The notes under the pieces were generated by a model, which ran no database searches, was not told the origin of the DNA, and saw only the letters and a program-made list of their open reading frames with translations. 64,000 nt of DNA from Altererythrobacter sp. Root672 (GTDB lineage Bacteria; Pseudomonadota; Alphaproteobacteria; Sphingomonadales; Sphingomonadaceae). The position numbers were made by a program, and so were the translations under genes. Positions 48,795-57,610 of the stretch are shown one piece after another; position 1 is the stretch's first letter, and every line of letters begins with the position of its first letter. The stretch spans positions 124,256 through 188,255 of the forward strand of contig NZ_LMHH01000003.1 of the NCBI RefSeq assembly GCF_001427865.1, written 5' to 3'.

Positions 48795-49215
48795 TCCGGT
48801 CGTCCGGGTCGCCGAGGCGAGGGACGCGGTCGACCTTGCGCGGCTGATCGGCCAGCTAGGCTTCGATGCTTCGGCGGACGAGGTCGCGGATCGTCTCGGC
48901 CTCATGGAGGCCGAGGGGCGCGTTGTGCTGGTCGCCGAGCTTGGCGGCGCGGTGGTTGGTTGTCTCACCACCTCAGTCATGCGGGTGCTTCACCGCCCGG
49001 CGCCGGTGGGCCGTATCTCGATGATGGTTGTCGATGAGACCGTGCGCAGCCGTGGCATCGGCGCGGCGCTGGTGCGGGCTGCGGAGGAAGCGCTCGCGCA
49101 GCAGGGCTGCTACATGGTCGAGGTTACCAGCAACGTCCGGCGTGCCGACGCGCACCGCTTCTACGAACGGCTGGGATACCAGCGGACGAGCGTGCGGCTG
49201 GCGCGCGAGCTTTAG
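48787..49215 (+). CDS. GNAT-family acetyltransferase with non-canonical start
   Basis: The only canonical start in frame, ATG 48904, would remove the first helix and strand of the fold. The frame continues upstream with VVRVAEARDAVDLARLIGQLG, a normal GNAT beginning, and reaches CTG 48787, inside the thioredoxin gene. From there the protein is 142 residues, typical for the family. VDETVRSRGIGAALVRAAEEAL is the acetyl-CoA-binding loop and AHRFYERLGYQRTSVRL is motif B. CTG initiation, readthrough after frameshift, or a sequence error are all possible. Confidence 0.78.
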   Translation: MPDPVVRVAEARDAVDLARLIGQLGFDASADEVADRLGLMEAEGRVVLVAELGGAVVGCLTTSVMRVLHRPAPVGRISMMVVDETVRSRGIGAALVRAAEEALAQQGCYMVEVTSNVRRADAHRFYERLGYQRTSVRLAREL

Positions 49216-49222
49216 GCCCGTC

Positions 49223-49777
49223 TCACCAGGCAAACCCGGACTTCACCGCCCTTGTTTCGGCAGGTGTCGACCGACGCCCGAGCACCTTGTTGCGGTGAGG
49301 GAAGCGACCGAAGCGCGCGATCATGCGGTAGTGGCTGCGCGCGTGCGGCATCCCATAACGGCGGCCGAGTGCGGCGAACACCTCAAGGCATTCGAGCTGA
49401 TCGGCAATCTGCTCGCTATGCATCAAGGGCATCGACAGGAACTGGCGCTCCACACGGGAGAGGGCCTTGTCCCACCCACGGGCGCGGGCGCCTTCGGAAA
49501 TGGCTCGCGCGAGCCCATCGTAGGCAAAGGCCTGGGACGTGCCCCGATAGAGATTGCGCGGTAGCTGGTCGAACAGCAGGACGGCGGCCAGCGCACTGTA
49601 CGGATCGGTGAGGAATTCGCCCGCAGGCCGACTGCCGAGCGACTGGAGATCACGTTCGAATCGATTGCGGAGTTCGTGATCCACCCGCGAATCCGGCCTG
49701 AACCAGTCTCGTGGACTTAGCTTGTGAAACCAGAAGTGGAGCAGTTCGGCCGCCCAGCGCGTACGCCCGGCGGCCAA
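49223..49777 (-). CDS. DUF924-family protein
   Basis: The 184-residue protein, starting with TTG at 49777 after GGAAGGG, contains LLHFWFHKLSPRDWFR, LLFDQLPRNLYRGTSQAF, FLSMPLMHSEQIADQLECLEVF and IARFGRFPHRNKVLGR, the four conserved blocks of DUF924. Family members have been linked to haem-related or redox metabolism, but without a firm function. It begins four bases after the stop of the secreted gene at 49782-50177, so they are coupled. Confidence 0.88.
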   Translation of the reverse strand: MAAGRTRWAAELLHFWFHKLSPRDWFRPDSRVDHELRNRFERDLQSLGSRPAGEFLTDPYSALAAVLLFDQLPRNLYRGTSQAFAYDGLARAISEGARARGWDKALSRVERQFLSMPLMHSEQIADQLECLEVFAALGRRYGMPHARSHYRMIARFGRFPHRNKVLGRRSTPAETRAVKSGFAW

Positions 49778-49781
49778 GCGT

Positions 49782-50177
49782 TCAGCCCTTCCGGTAGGGA
49801 ACGAAGTCGCCCATGAACACGACGCCGGTGAAGCGGCCGTTCTGGTCGATCGTCCGGGTAATATCCTGCTTGCACAGCTGGCTGCCGAAGCGGTCGAATA
49901 TCGGAATGTCGGTCCAGGTCAGCGACCGGGGATTGTTGGGCCGCGAGACCCAGATCGTGTCGCCCGCGTCGTAGACGATGCCGACATAGTCGATCACCTT
50001 CAGGTCGGTGCTGCTGCGCAGGGTCGTGATGCACGATGTCGGCTCGCCAGCGACCCGGCCCTCGAGCATCTTCGCCAGCCTGGCTTCGTTCTTTTCCTGA
50101 CGCGTCTGGGCTGAGACAGCCGACGCGCCTGTCAGTGCCAGCGCGGTGCCGGCAAGGATCATGGCAAAGGTCTTCAT
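49782..50177 (-). CDS. Small secreted protein of unknown function
   Basis: The start at 50177 (MKTFAMILAGTALALTGASAVSA) has GGGAG upstream; the protein has 131 residues and a signal peptide. Two cysteines (TSCITTL and QLCKQD) could form a disulfide. The body has beta-strand-rich segments such as KVIDYVGIVYDAGDTIWVSRP. I recognise no family, but similar short secreted proteins are common in sphingomonads. Confidence 0.7.
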   Translation of the reverse strand: MKTFAMILAGTALALTGASAVSAQTRQEKNEARLAKMLEGRVAGEPTSCITTLRSSTDLKVIDYVGIVYDAGDTIWVSRPNNPRSLTWTDIPIFDRFGSQLCKQDITRTIDQNGRFTGVVFMGDFVPYRKG

Positions 50178-50251
50178 CTGCAATCTCCCTATTGGTGAGA
50201 TCATGCGACCGATGTGGTGAACCGCGCCTGACCGGTCAAGCGCTGCGACGA

Positions 50252-50524
50252 TTAGGGATTGACCGAGCCGCCTGGCACTTCGTCGGATTCAGGCAGGTCG
50301 CCCGCGGCGATCTCGTGAATGCCGCGTTCCGCCGGGCCGCCCCGCAGCACGAAGCGGCGGTCGCAATAACCGCAATCGGCATAACCGTGCTCGTCGATCT
50401 GCAGGTAGACGCGCGGGTGGCCAAGGGCGGCCGCGCGATAGTTGGCACCGCCGCGAATGTCGCCGGCGCCGTCGCACCATACTCGCGGAGCATCGACCAG
50501 AGTCGTTTCGGGGACGTTTTCCAT
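50252..50524 (-). CDS. CHCC-type zinc-finger protein (NDUFS6-like)
   Basis: The 90-residue protein has one cysteine in VWCDG, a histidine in LGHPRVYLQIDEHG, and a pair in DCGYCDRRFV, the C-H-C-C pattern of zf-CHCC. The mitochondrial homologue NDUFS6 is a complex I accessory subunit, and many alphaproteobacteria carry a short stand-alone version. The long frame upstream has no good start, so ATG 50524 is used. The MidA-like methyltransferase at 31523 belongs to another complex I-related family. Confidence 0.85.
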   Translation of the reverse strand: MENVPETTLVDAPRVWCDGAGDIRGGANYRAAALGHPRVYLQIDEHGYADCGYCDRRFVLRGGPAERGIHEIAAGDLPESDEVPGGSVNP

Positions 50525-50582
50525 CGCCGCCGCGCTTAGCTGTGTCCCGCAATCCCGGCAAGACACGGCGTCGCGCGGAAGG

Positions 50583-51143
50583 TCAGTTGAAGTTGACCTC
50601 GAGCTGCAAGGTGCCGTTGTAGGCGCCGCCCTGCTGGTTGGCGTTGACGTGTAGCGTTCCGCCGATCCGGAACCTGGCCGTCCCGTTGTTCGAGGTGATC
50701 TCGTGCCGACCGAGATTCCATCCGCCGGCGCCGTTGATCGGGGTCAGGTCGGTGGTGCTCAGGGTGATGTTCGTCACTTGCATCGTCGCCCCGCTCGGCC
50801 CCAGCAGGGTGATGACCCCGCCGTTCTGCTCGCGCATGCGGATGCGGCCCTGCTTCTGGCCCATCACCGCGAACTCGGCGGGCTGGCAGGTGCCGGTCCG
50901 AACCAAGCCTCCGGTGACGTTGCAAACGGGGGAGGCGGTCGGCACGAGCACGACCGTGCCCGCGCTCGCTGGCTTGGCGATTTGGCCGAAGTTCATGTCG
51001 GCGGTTTTGACCACCGTTCCGGGGTCGAGGATCGCGGCTTCGGCCGTCGCAGTCGCACTTCCGCTCGCCTGAGCGAGTGCCGGAAGAGGGACCGCCAAGG
51101 CTAGCGCGGTCAAGCCAACTCTGTAGGAGATCCCCTTCACCAT
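50583..51143 (-). CDS. DUF4402 secreted protein, copy 1
   Basis: The 186-residue protein has a signal peptide (cleavage near PALAQAS). MNFGQIAKPASAGTVVLVP, GPSGATMQV and ARFRIGGTLHVNANQQGGAYNGTLQLEVNFN are the beta-sandwich blocks of DUF4402. Two cysteines (VCNVTGG and GTCQPAEF) probably bond. Such proteins resemble pilin-like adhesins. The neighbouring copy 2 has the same plan and ends 25 bp upstream of this start, which suggests a duplication. No chaperone or usher gene is adjacent. Confidence 0.88.
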   Translation of the reverse strand: MVKGISYRVGLTALALAVPLPALAQASGSATATAEAAILDPGTVVKTADMNFGQIAKPASAGTVVLVPTASPVCNVTGGLVRTGTCQPAEFAVMGQKQGRIRMREQNGGVITLLGPSGATMQVTNITLSTTDLTPINGAGGWNLGRHEITSNNGTARFRIGGTLHVNANQQGGAYNGTLQLEVNFN

Positions 51144-51168
51144 CGCGGAAGCGTCAGGTCCGAAGCAT

Positions 51169-51768
51169 CTAGTTGTAGTTGATGTCGATCGCGTAGGTGC
51201 CCTGGTAGGCGCCCCCCCGCTGATTGGCCGCCACGTTCAGGGTTCCGCCCATGCGGAACGTGAAGATGCCGCTGAAGTCGACCACGAGATAGCGTTGCTG
51301 CGTGGAAGTGGAGCTCGTGAGCCACATTCCGGTCTCGCTTCCGAACGTGAAGTTGTTGACCCGCATGGTCGCGCCGCTCGGTCCCGCCAGGAAAATCTGG
51401 CCGCCCACGGGCCTGGTGACGATCACCGTATTGAGGAAGCCCAGGTCGCCGCGGAAGTAGGCTGACTCGCACGCCCCGCTGTGAACGATCCCGCCCGTGG
51501 TCGTGCAGTTGCCTGAACTGGTGGCGGGGATCACGACGGTTCCGGGCGCGACGGGCTTGGCGATATCGCCGAAGTCCATGTCTGCCAGCTTGATGACCGT
51601 GCCTGGGCGGAACAGAGTGGCCTGGGCGTCAGCAGTCGTCCTGGCGCTCTGCGCGAGAGCCGGCAGCGGCAGGGCGAACGCCAGCCCGGCCAACAGCCCG
51701 CAGGCCGCTCGCCGTAGCGTTGCCACTCGCCTTTCGTGGCGTCCCCTAGTGAGTTTCCCCAACCCCAT
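51169..51768 (-). CDS. DUF4402 secreted protein, copy 2
   Basis: From ATG 51768 the product has 199 residues with a long N-terminal region and a signal peptide ending PALAQS. MDFGDIAKPVAPGTVVIP, LAGPSGATMRV and FRMGGTLNVAANQRGGAYQGTYAIDINYN match copy 1 block for block. A later GTG start (VATLRRAACGLL) is possible and would give a more usual signal peptide. The pair probably forms part of a surface structure or adhesin set, by analogy with the family. Divergent from the ABC gene. Confidence 0.85.
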   Translation of the reverse strand: MGLGKLTRGRHERRVATLRRAACGLLAGLAFALPLPALAQSARTTADAQATLFRPGTVIKLADMDFGDIAKPVAPGTVVIPATSSGNCTTTGGIVHSGACESAYFRGDLGFLNTVIVTRPVGGQIFLAGPSGATMRVNNFTFGSETGMWLTSSTSTQQRYLVVDFSGIFTFRMGGTLNVAANQRGGAYQGTYAIDINYN

Positions 51769-51913
51769 CGGTAACGGCCTAGTCACCAAGCCATGAAGGC
51801 TGTCGCTCGAAACATGGTTAGCGCCGCGTTAACGATCGCCGGCAACCATCGTCTCTGCCGCCAGTTCTGTCGCCGCTCTTCCATCGCAACGGGACAGGCT
51901 CTAAGGGCCGCAA

Positions 51914-52855
51914 ATGCCCGATGCAGCGATCGAAATCCGCGATCTCGTCAAGGAATATGCCGCGCAAGGCGAAGCGCCGCCCAAGCTGGCGTTGAAGGGC
52001 GTCAGCTTCGACGTGCCCGAAGGCGGGATATTCGGCCTGCTCGGCCCGAACGGCGCGGGTAAGTCCACCCTGATCAACATCATGGCCGGCCTGGTGATGA
52101 AGACCAGCGGCTCGATCCGCATCTGGGGCCACGACATCGATCGCGATCACCGCAACGCGAAGATGTGCATCGGCATCGTGCCGCAGGAGATCGTGTTCGA
52201 TCCGTTCTTCACCCCGTTCGAGGTGCTGGAGAACCAGTCGGGCATGTACGGCGTCGCCAAGCACTTGCGCCGCTCGGAAGAACTGCTGCGCGCCGTGCAC
52301 CTTGCCGACAAGCGCAACGCCTATTCGCGCTCGCTTTCAGGCGGGATGAAGCGCCGGCTGCTGATCGCCAAGGCGATGGTCCATTCGCCGCCGATCCTCG
52401 TCCTCGACGAGCCGACCGCGGGCGTCGACGTCGAACTGCGGCGCCAGTTGTGGGAGCTGGTCAGCGAGCTCAACTCCGAAGGCGTGACCGTGGTGCTCAC
52501 CACTCACTACCTCGAGGAAGCCGAACAGCTGTGCGACCGCATTGCCATCATCGGCAACGGCGAACTGATCGCCAACAAACCCACGCGCGAGCTGGTCAAC
52601 ATGGCCCGCGAAAAGATCGTCCGCATCACGGTCGACAAGGATCTCGCCGGGCCGCCGATGGAGCAGGTCTTCCTCAAGGCGGAAGTGGTCGATCCGCGGA
52701 CGATCGAAATCACTTACAATCGCGACAAGAGCAGTGCCGGCCAGGTCCTCGCGCTGCTCCAGCAGCACGGCTACGCGATCGAAGACGTAACCACGCGCGA
52801 GGCCGACCTCGAGGACGTATTCGTCCAGCTGACGAGCAACGCAGCCGCCCTCTAG
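51914..52855 (+). CDS. ABC transporter ATP-binding protein
   Basis: The 313-residue protein has Walker A LLGPNGAGKSTLINIMAGL, Q-loop GIVPQE, signature LSGGMKRRLLIAKAMV, Walker B ILVLDEPTAGVD and H-loop THYLEEAEQLCD. A ~70-residue C-terminal domain (residues ~240-313) resembles that of NodI/YadG-type exporters. These pair with an ABC-2 type permease, which does not follow here. Possibly the permease lies elsewhere. Next is an unrelated methyltransferase gene. Confidence 0.93.
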   Translation: MPDAAIEIRDLVKEYAAQGEAPPKLALKGVSFDVPEGGIFGLLGPNGAGKSTLINIMAGLVMKTSGSIRIWGHDIDRDHRNAKMCIGIVPQEIVFDPFFTPFEVLENQSGMYGVAKHLRRSEELLRAVHLADKRNAYSRSLSGGMKRRLLIAKAMVHSPPILVLDEPTAGVDVELRRQLWELVSELNSEGVTVVLTTHYLEEAEQLCDRIAIIGNGELIANKPTRELVNMAREKIVRITVDKDLAGPPMEQVFLKAEVVDPRTIEITYNRDKSSAGQVLALLQQHGYAIEDVTTREADLEDVFVQLTSNAAAL

Positions 52856-52918
52856 GCTTTCGCATTTGCCCGGTGCTCGCTAGTCCAGTCGCAGGTCGCG
52901 CTGCGGAGGGGATTCGCA

Positions 52919-53944
52919 ATGGCAAGCCGTGACCTCGAAACGCCACCCGAAGTCGTCAAGCTGCTGGAGATCGCCTGGGGCTACTGGGCCAGCCAGGTGC
53001 TCAGGCAGACGGCGGAAATGGGCCTGGCGGACCAATTCGCGGCAGGGCCGCGCGATGCCGACGAACTGGCCGGCGAGCTTGGCCTGCATGGGCCCACCTT
53101 TCGCCGCTTCCTGCGCACGCTCACCGGTATGGGCATTCTCACCGAAGTGGCACCGCGCCGGTATGCCCTCACTCCCATGGGCGAAGCGCTCAAGACCGGG
53201 GCGCCCGGCTTTGCCCGCTCGACCATCATCGGCTTGATCGGCAAGCTGGTCAGCCCTGCCTGGGAGAACCTCGACTATTCGCTCAAGACCGGCGAGCCGG
53301 GCTTCGAGAAGCACTACGGCAAGGGTTTGTTCGAGCACATCATGGAAACGCCCGGCCTCCCGAGCCTGTTCAGCGAGATCATGGTCGGCATCCACGGCAC
53401 CGAACCTCCCGCCGTCGCCCAGGCCTATGACTTCTCCGGCATTGGCTCGCTGGTCGATGTCGGCGGCGCTTCGGGCAACATGCTGGGCCATATCCTCTCC
53501 CGCCATGAGGGCGTGAGGGGCGTGCTTTACGATCTGCCCCACGTGGTGGCCGATGCGCCCGCGCTGCTCGGCAAGTTCGGCGTAGCGGACCGGGTCGCGG
53601 TCCAGGGCGGCAGCTTCTTCGAAGGGGTGCCCGAAGGCCACGACGCCTACCTGATGTCGCATATCATCCATGACTGGGACGAGCAGGAATGCGCCACCAT
53701 CCTTGGTCATTGCCATCGGGCGATGAAGCCGGGTGGCAAAGTGCTGATCGTGGAGATGGTCCTGCCCGAAGGCGATGAACCGCACCCGGGCAAGCTGCTC
53801 GACATGATGATGCTCTGCGCCCCCGGCGGGCGGGAGCGGACGCCGAGCGAGTACGAGGCGCTGCTCGCCGCCAGCGGTTTTCGCATGACACGGGTGGTGC
53901 CCACTCCGTCTTCCGTGAGCGTGGTCGAAGCGGTCCGGGCGTGA
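52919..53944 (+). CDS. O-methyltransferase, COMT/acetylserotonin-type
   Basis: The 341-residue protein starts with a dimerisation winged-helix domain (LLEIAWGYWASQVLRQTAEMG, FRRFLRTLTGMGILTE) and continues with a SAM-binding Rossmann domain: LVDVGGASGNMLGHIL, GVRGVLYDLPHV, and HIIHDWDEQECATILGHCHRAM with the likely catalytic histidine. The second conserved motif MKPGGKVLIVEMVLPE is present. Family members methylate hydroxyl groups of small aromatic compounds; the substrate is unknown. GGAGGG precedes the ATG. Confidence 0.92.
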   Translation: MASRDLETPPEVVKLLEIAWGYWASQVLRQTAEMGLADQFAAGPRDADELAGELGLHGPTFRRFLRTLTGMGILTEVAPRRYALTPMGEALKTGAPGFARSTIIGLIGKLVSPAWENLDYSLKTGEPGFEKHYGKGLFEHIMETPGLPSLFSEIMVGIHGTEPPAVAQAYDFSGIGSLVDVGGASGNMLGHILSRHEGVRGVLYDLPHVVADAPALLGKFGVADRVAVQGGSFFEGVPEGHDAYLMSHIIHDWDEQECATILGHCHRAMKPGGKVLIVEMVLPEGDEPHPGKLLDMMMLCAPGGRERTPSEYEALLAASGFRMTRVVPTPSSVSVVEAVRA

Positions 53945-54040
53945 AACCGGCGGCCTGAGCGGCGCTGCTGCGGTGTGAGATAGCGCCTTCCCAAACGCGC
54001 CAATTGCGATCACAGAACCCCGCCTTATCAACGAGCGGCC

Positions 54041-55615
54041 ATGACCCACGACGTTCTCATCATCGGCTCCGGCGCGGCCGGCCTGACCGCGGCGCTGACG
54101 CTGGCCACACGGCACAAGGTGCTGGTGCTCGCCAAGGGACCGCTGACCAGCGGCTCGACGGCCTGGGCGCAGGGCGGGATCGCCGCTGTGCTCGACGCCG
54201 GGGATACTTTCGAGGAGCACATCCGCGACACGATGGTCGCCGGGGCCGGGCTCAATCGGCGCGAGACGGTGGAATTCGTGATCGAGCACGCGCCCGAGGC
54301 GATCGAGCGCCTGGTGGAGCTGGGCGTGCCGTTCAACTCCGACGGCGCAGGCCTGCACCTCACGCGCGAGGGCGGCCACTCGCATCGGCGCATCGTCCAT
54401 GTGAACGACGCGACTGGGTGGGCGGTTCAGGCGGCCCTGCTCAAGGCGGCCGAGGAAAATCCGAACATCACCCTGCTGCCCGACAGGAGCTGCATCGACC
54501 TCATCACCGGACGGCATGAGGAGCGCTATTCAGGATCGGGCCGCGTGTGGGGCGCCTATGCGCTCGACCCCGTGACGGGGAAAGTCGAGGCCTACACCGC
54601 TCGGGCGACGATCCTGGCGTCGGGCGGCGCGGGCCGGGTCTACCAGTTCTCCACCGCCCCCAGGGGCGCGACAGGCGACGGGATCGCCATGGCCTGGCGC
54701 GCGGGCTGCCGAGTCTCCAACATGGAGATGATGCAGTTCCACCCGACCTGCCTCTACAACCTCGACGTCAAGAATTTCCTCATCACCGAGGCGGTGCGGG
54801 GCGAAGGCGGCCAGCTCAAGCACCCGCTCACCGGGCATCGCTTCATGCCCGACTACGACGAGCGGGCCGAGCTGGCCCCGCGCGATATCGTGGCGCGGGC
54901 GATCGACGAACAGATCAAGCGCTTCGGCCTCGACTACGTGCATCTCGACATCAGCCACATGCCGGCCGAGTTCGTCATCGAGCACTTCCCCACGATCTAC
55001 GAGAAGCTGCTCGCGCTCGGAATCGACATGACCAAGCAGCCGATCCCGGTCGTCCCGGCGCAGCATTACACTTGCGGCGGCGTGCTGATCGACCTCGCCG
55101 CGCGGACCGATCTGCCCGGCCTGTGGGCGGCGGGCGAATGCACCGAGAGCGGCCTGCACGGCGCCAACCGCCTCGCGTCCAACAGCCTGCTCGAATGCTT
55201 CGTGTTCGGCGAGGCGGCGGCGCAGGACATCCTCAAGTGCTGGGACGATCTCGACGCTCCGCCGCCGATCCGCGAGTGGGACGAAAGCCGCGTGACCGAT
55301 TCCGATGAGGAAGTGGTCATCAAGCAGAACTGGACCGAGATCCGCCGCTTCATGTGGAACTACGTTGGCATCGTCCGCACCACCAAGCGGCTGGAACGCG
55401 CCGCGCACCGGATCAAGCTGCTCAACGATGAGGTCGGCGACTACTACGGCCACTTCCGCGTCACGACCGACCTGATCGAGCTGCGCAACCTGCTCCAGTG
55501 CACCGACCTGATCGTCCAGAGCGCGCTCAAGCGGCACGAGAGCCGGGGGCTGCACTACACGCTCGACTATCCGCAGACCGATCCTGTGGCAAAAGACACG
55601 GTGCTGGTGCCCTGA
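54041..55615 (+). CDS. nadB: L-aspartate oxidase
   Basis: The 524-residue flavoprotein has IIGSGAAGLTAALTLA (FAD-binding), STAWAQGGIAAVLDAGD, LTREGGHSHRRIVHV, RGEGGQLKHPLTGHRFMP with an active-site arginine, and HYTCGGVLIDLAARTDLPGLWAAGECTESGLHGANRLASNSLLE. These are standard for the fumarate reductase/NadB group; EHAPEAIERLVELGVPF supports NadB. It makes iminoaspartate for quinolinate in NAD synthesis. NadA and NadC are not in the window. Confidence 0.95.
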   Translation: MTHDVLIIGSGAAGLTAALTLATRHKVLVLAKGPLTSGSTAWAQGGIAAVLDAGDTFEEHIRDTMVAGAGLNRRETVEFVIEHAPEAIERLVELGVPFNSDGAGLHLTREGGHSHRRIVHVNDATGWAVQAALLKAAEENPNITLLPDRSCIDLITGRHEERYSGSGRVWGAYALDPVTGKVEAYTARATILASGGAGRVYQFSTAPRGATGDGIAMAWRAGCRVSNMEMMQFHPTCLYNLDVKNFLITEAVRGEGGQLKHPLTGHRFMPDYDERAELAPRDIVARAIDEQIKRFGLDYVHLDISHMPAEFVIEHFPTIYEKLLALGIDMTKQPIPVVPAQHYTCGGVLIDLAARTDLPGLWAAGECTESGLHGANRLASNSLLECFVFGEAAAQDILKCWDDLDAPPPIREWDESRVTDSDEEVVIKQNWTEIRRFMWNYVGIVRTTKRLERAAHRIKLLNDEVGDYYGHFRVTTDLIELRNLLQCTDLIVQSALKRHESRGLHYTLDYPQTDPVAKDTVLVP

Positions 55616-55632
55616 TTTCGGTTCGAGGCGGT

Positions 55633-56823
55633 CTAGCGCCTCGGCGAAGCCGGCACGTACTTCTCCCGCGGCGTGCCGTTCACATGGTATAGCCGCTCAC
55701 TAGGCAACTTGAACGTAAGTCCGGACTGTTCGAGCGTGTAATCGTAGACTGCGCCCAGTAGCCCGGCCATCGGTCCACCCTCGACCCGCGCGCCGATTGT
55801 GTCGAAGCCGACCGCCAGACCTTCTCCCATGCTTCCGGTCCAACGGCCGACGCGAACCACCACTGGACCGCGATGGTACTTACCGGCCCGGGGCAGGACC
55901 TGCTCCAGCCATTGGCGGGCTAAGCCGGTTTCGCGTTCCTCGCTCGGCAGGGTGTGCAGCTGGTAACTGGTCGGCTTTGTCACGAACCAACCCATGATCC
56001 CGCGCGCGACGCTGGTATTGCCTCCGCTCGGCGTGTCGGTCAGGTCGAGCACGACCGGCTGTCCCGGCCCCGCCTTGGCCATCGCCGCATCGAACGCTTC
56101 AACGGTCGCACTATCACCGAGCGAATTGTTGAACCGGATGACGAGACTGCGGCCCTCGGCAGAGGTGGTCAGCGGCGACCGCTCCGCAGGTGGTGTCGTG
56201 TAGAGGTTAGGCAGGACCAGTTGGCGCGGGGCAGAGTTGCCGCGCGCCAGGGTCAAGTCTCGCGGCGCATTGCGTCGGCCGGCGGCCAGGACCCGCGCGG
56301 CGTAATCGGCCCGCTCGGCCGTTACCGGAAGGCCGAGATCGGTCCAAAACTGCTCGACAGCCAGCGCGGTCGGTACCGCCTCGACCGCGATCAGCCGATC
56401 GCCGACCGCCACGTTCGCTTGCTGTGCCAGGGAGCCTTCGCGCACCGCGGTGATGACGTAGTCAGCTCCGCGCCGCTCAACCCACAGATCGGAGTAGCTG
56501 GGTACCAGGCCCCAACTATCCGCAAGCGAGCTTCCAGTAGTGGCATGATGATCGGCGAGCGCGCTTAGAACGCGCTCGGTGTAGCGAAGCAGGGTGGCGC
56601 GATCGTGGACGGTCTCGGCCTCGGCCCGCAAGCGCTCGCTGATCGGCGCCCGCAGGTCGTCGAAACGATCGAGATAGGCGTAGTTCCGGTCGATCAGGCT
56701 TTCGAGCGACCGGGCATCAGCCAGGTAGTCGGAAGGCGCGGGTGGATCGTTTGCGCCGAGCAGCAGCGGAGCGATGAAGGCCAAGGCGAACAGCCGGAAG
56801 GAGATCATGCCCGCTGGTAGCAT
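55633..56823 (-). CDS. Secreted S41-like (C-terminal processing) peptidase
   Basis: The 396-residue protein has a signal peptide or hydrophobic start (MISFRLFALAFIAPLLLG) and AAGGGAT before the ATG. A PDZ-like region (EGSLAQQANVAVGDRLIAVE) is followed by the tail-specific protease-like fold: RSLVIRFNNSLGDSATVEAFDAAM, LDLTDTPSGGNTSVARGIMGWF and RVGRWTGSMGEGLAVGFD. The last block places a serine at the usual nucleophile position. The lysine of classic CtpA/Prc is not clear, so activity is uncertain. Confidence 0.78.
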   Translation of the reverse strand: MLPAGMISFRLFALAFIAPLLLGANDPPAPSDYLADARSLESLIDRNYAYLDRFDDLRAPISERLRAEAETVHDRATLLRYTERVLSALADHHATTGSSLADSWGLVPSYSDLWVERRGADYVITAVREGSLAQQANVAVGDRLIAVEAVPTALAVEQFWTDLGLPVTAERADYAARVLAAGRRNAPRDLTLARGNSAPRQLVLPNLYTTPPAERSPLTTSAEGRSLVIRFNNSLGDSATVEAFDAAMAKAGPGQPVVLDLTDTPSGGNTSVARGIMGWFVTKPTSYQLHTLPSEERETGLARQWLEQVLPRAGKYHRGPVVVRVGRWTGSMGEGLAVGFDTIGARVEGGPMAGLLGAVYDYTLEQSGLTFKLPSERLYHVNGTPREKYVPASPRR

Positions 56824-56898
56824 AAAGCTATCCCTTCAATTGATAGGGAAAAGCGCCCGGCGAGTTGGGAGGTATCCTTTGGCCTGTTGACCTGGCAG

Positions 56899-57573
56899 CT
56901 ACCCGGCCAGTTCCAGTTGGGTGAAGCGTACGGCCATCCCGGGATAGACCTCGGTCGTGCCGTCGGCCGCCTTCTCGATTACCGTCAGTTGCTGCACGTC
57001 TTCTCCGCCCAGCGGCAGGACCATGGTGCCTCCGGGCTGCAACTGGTCGACCAGGTCCTGCGGCGGTTTCGCCGCCGCGGCGGTGACTAGGATGGCGTCG
57101 AACGGCGCATGTTCGGCCCAACCGCGCGAACCGTCGCCCACGCGGACTTTCACGTCGTAGCCGAGCGCGTTGAACCGGGCCTCGGCCAGTTCGGCGAATT
57201 CCTCGACCACCTCCACGCTGAACACCGTGGCGCCGATCTCGGCCATGACCGCGGCCTGGTAGCCAAGGCCGGTCCCGACCTCGAGCACCCGCATCCCGCG
57301 CCTCACTTCCAGCAGGTCGAGCATCAGGGTGCCGATGAAGGGTTGCGACAGCGTCTTGGCGAAGCCGATCGGCACCGGACTGTCCTGGTAGCAGGCGAGG
57401 ATCATCGCAGTTGGGACGAACAAGTGGCGCGGCACCGCCATCAGCGCGCACCGGAGCTCGGGATTGAGCATGCGGCCATCGGTCTCGTCGCTCGCCAGGT
57501 CGAAATGCATCTCGACGATTTCGACCATGTGCCGGCGCAGGATGGCCAGGTGCTCTTCGGTCAGAGGCTTCAT
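56899..57573 (-). CDS. pcm: Protein-L-isoaspartate O-methyltransferase
   Basis: The start at 57573 (MKPLTEEHLAILRRHM) gives 224 residues; a GTG six codons upstream is also possible. RHLFVPTAM, GFAKTLSQPFIGTLMLDLL, VLEVGTGLGYQAAVMAEI (SAM-binding), and FDAILVTAAAAKPPQDLVDQLQPGGTMVLPLG are the family's consecutive motifs. It methylates damaged isoaspartyl residues, allowing repair. The initial isoaspartate-binding SQP-type segment is present. Beside it lies DUF1801 on the same strand. Confidence 0.93.
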   Translation of the reverse strand: MKPLTEEHLAILRRHMVEIVEMHFDLASDETDGRMLNPELRCALMAVPRHLFVPTAMILACYQDSPVPIGFAKTLSQPFIGTLMLDLLEVRRGMRVLEVGTGLGYQAAVMAEIGATVFSVEVVEEFAELAEARFNALGYDVKVRVGDGSRGWAEHAPFDAILVTAAAAKPPQDLVDQLQPGGTMVLPLGGEDVQQLTVIEKAADGTTEVYPGMAVRFTQLELAG

Positions 57574-57610
57574 AGGGAAGGAACGCGTCACGCCGGACTC
57601 GTTCCTGTCG

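Noticed and set aside
45600-48980. An 1126-codon open frame on the minus strand across guaA and the thioredoxin gene
   Set aside because: Long antisense frames follow from GC-rich third positions in the real genes. Its product has no family pattern and guaA is unmistakable.
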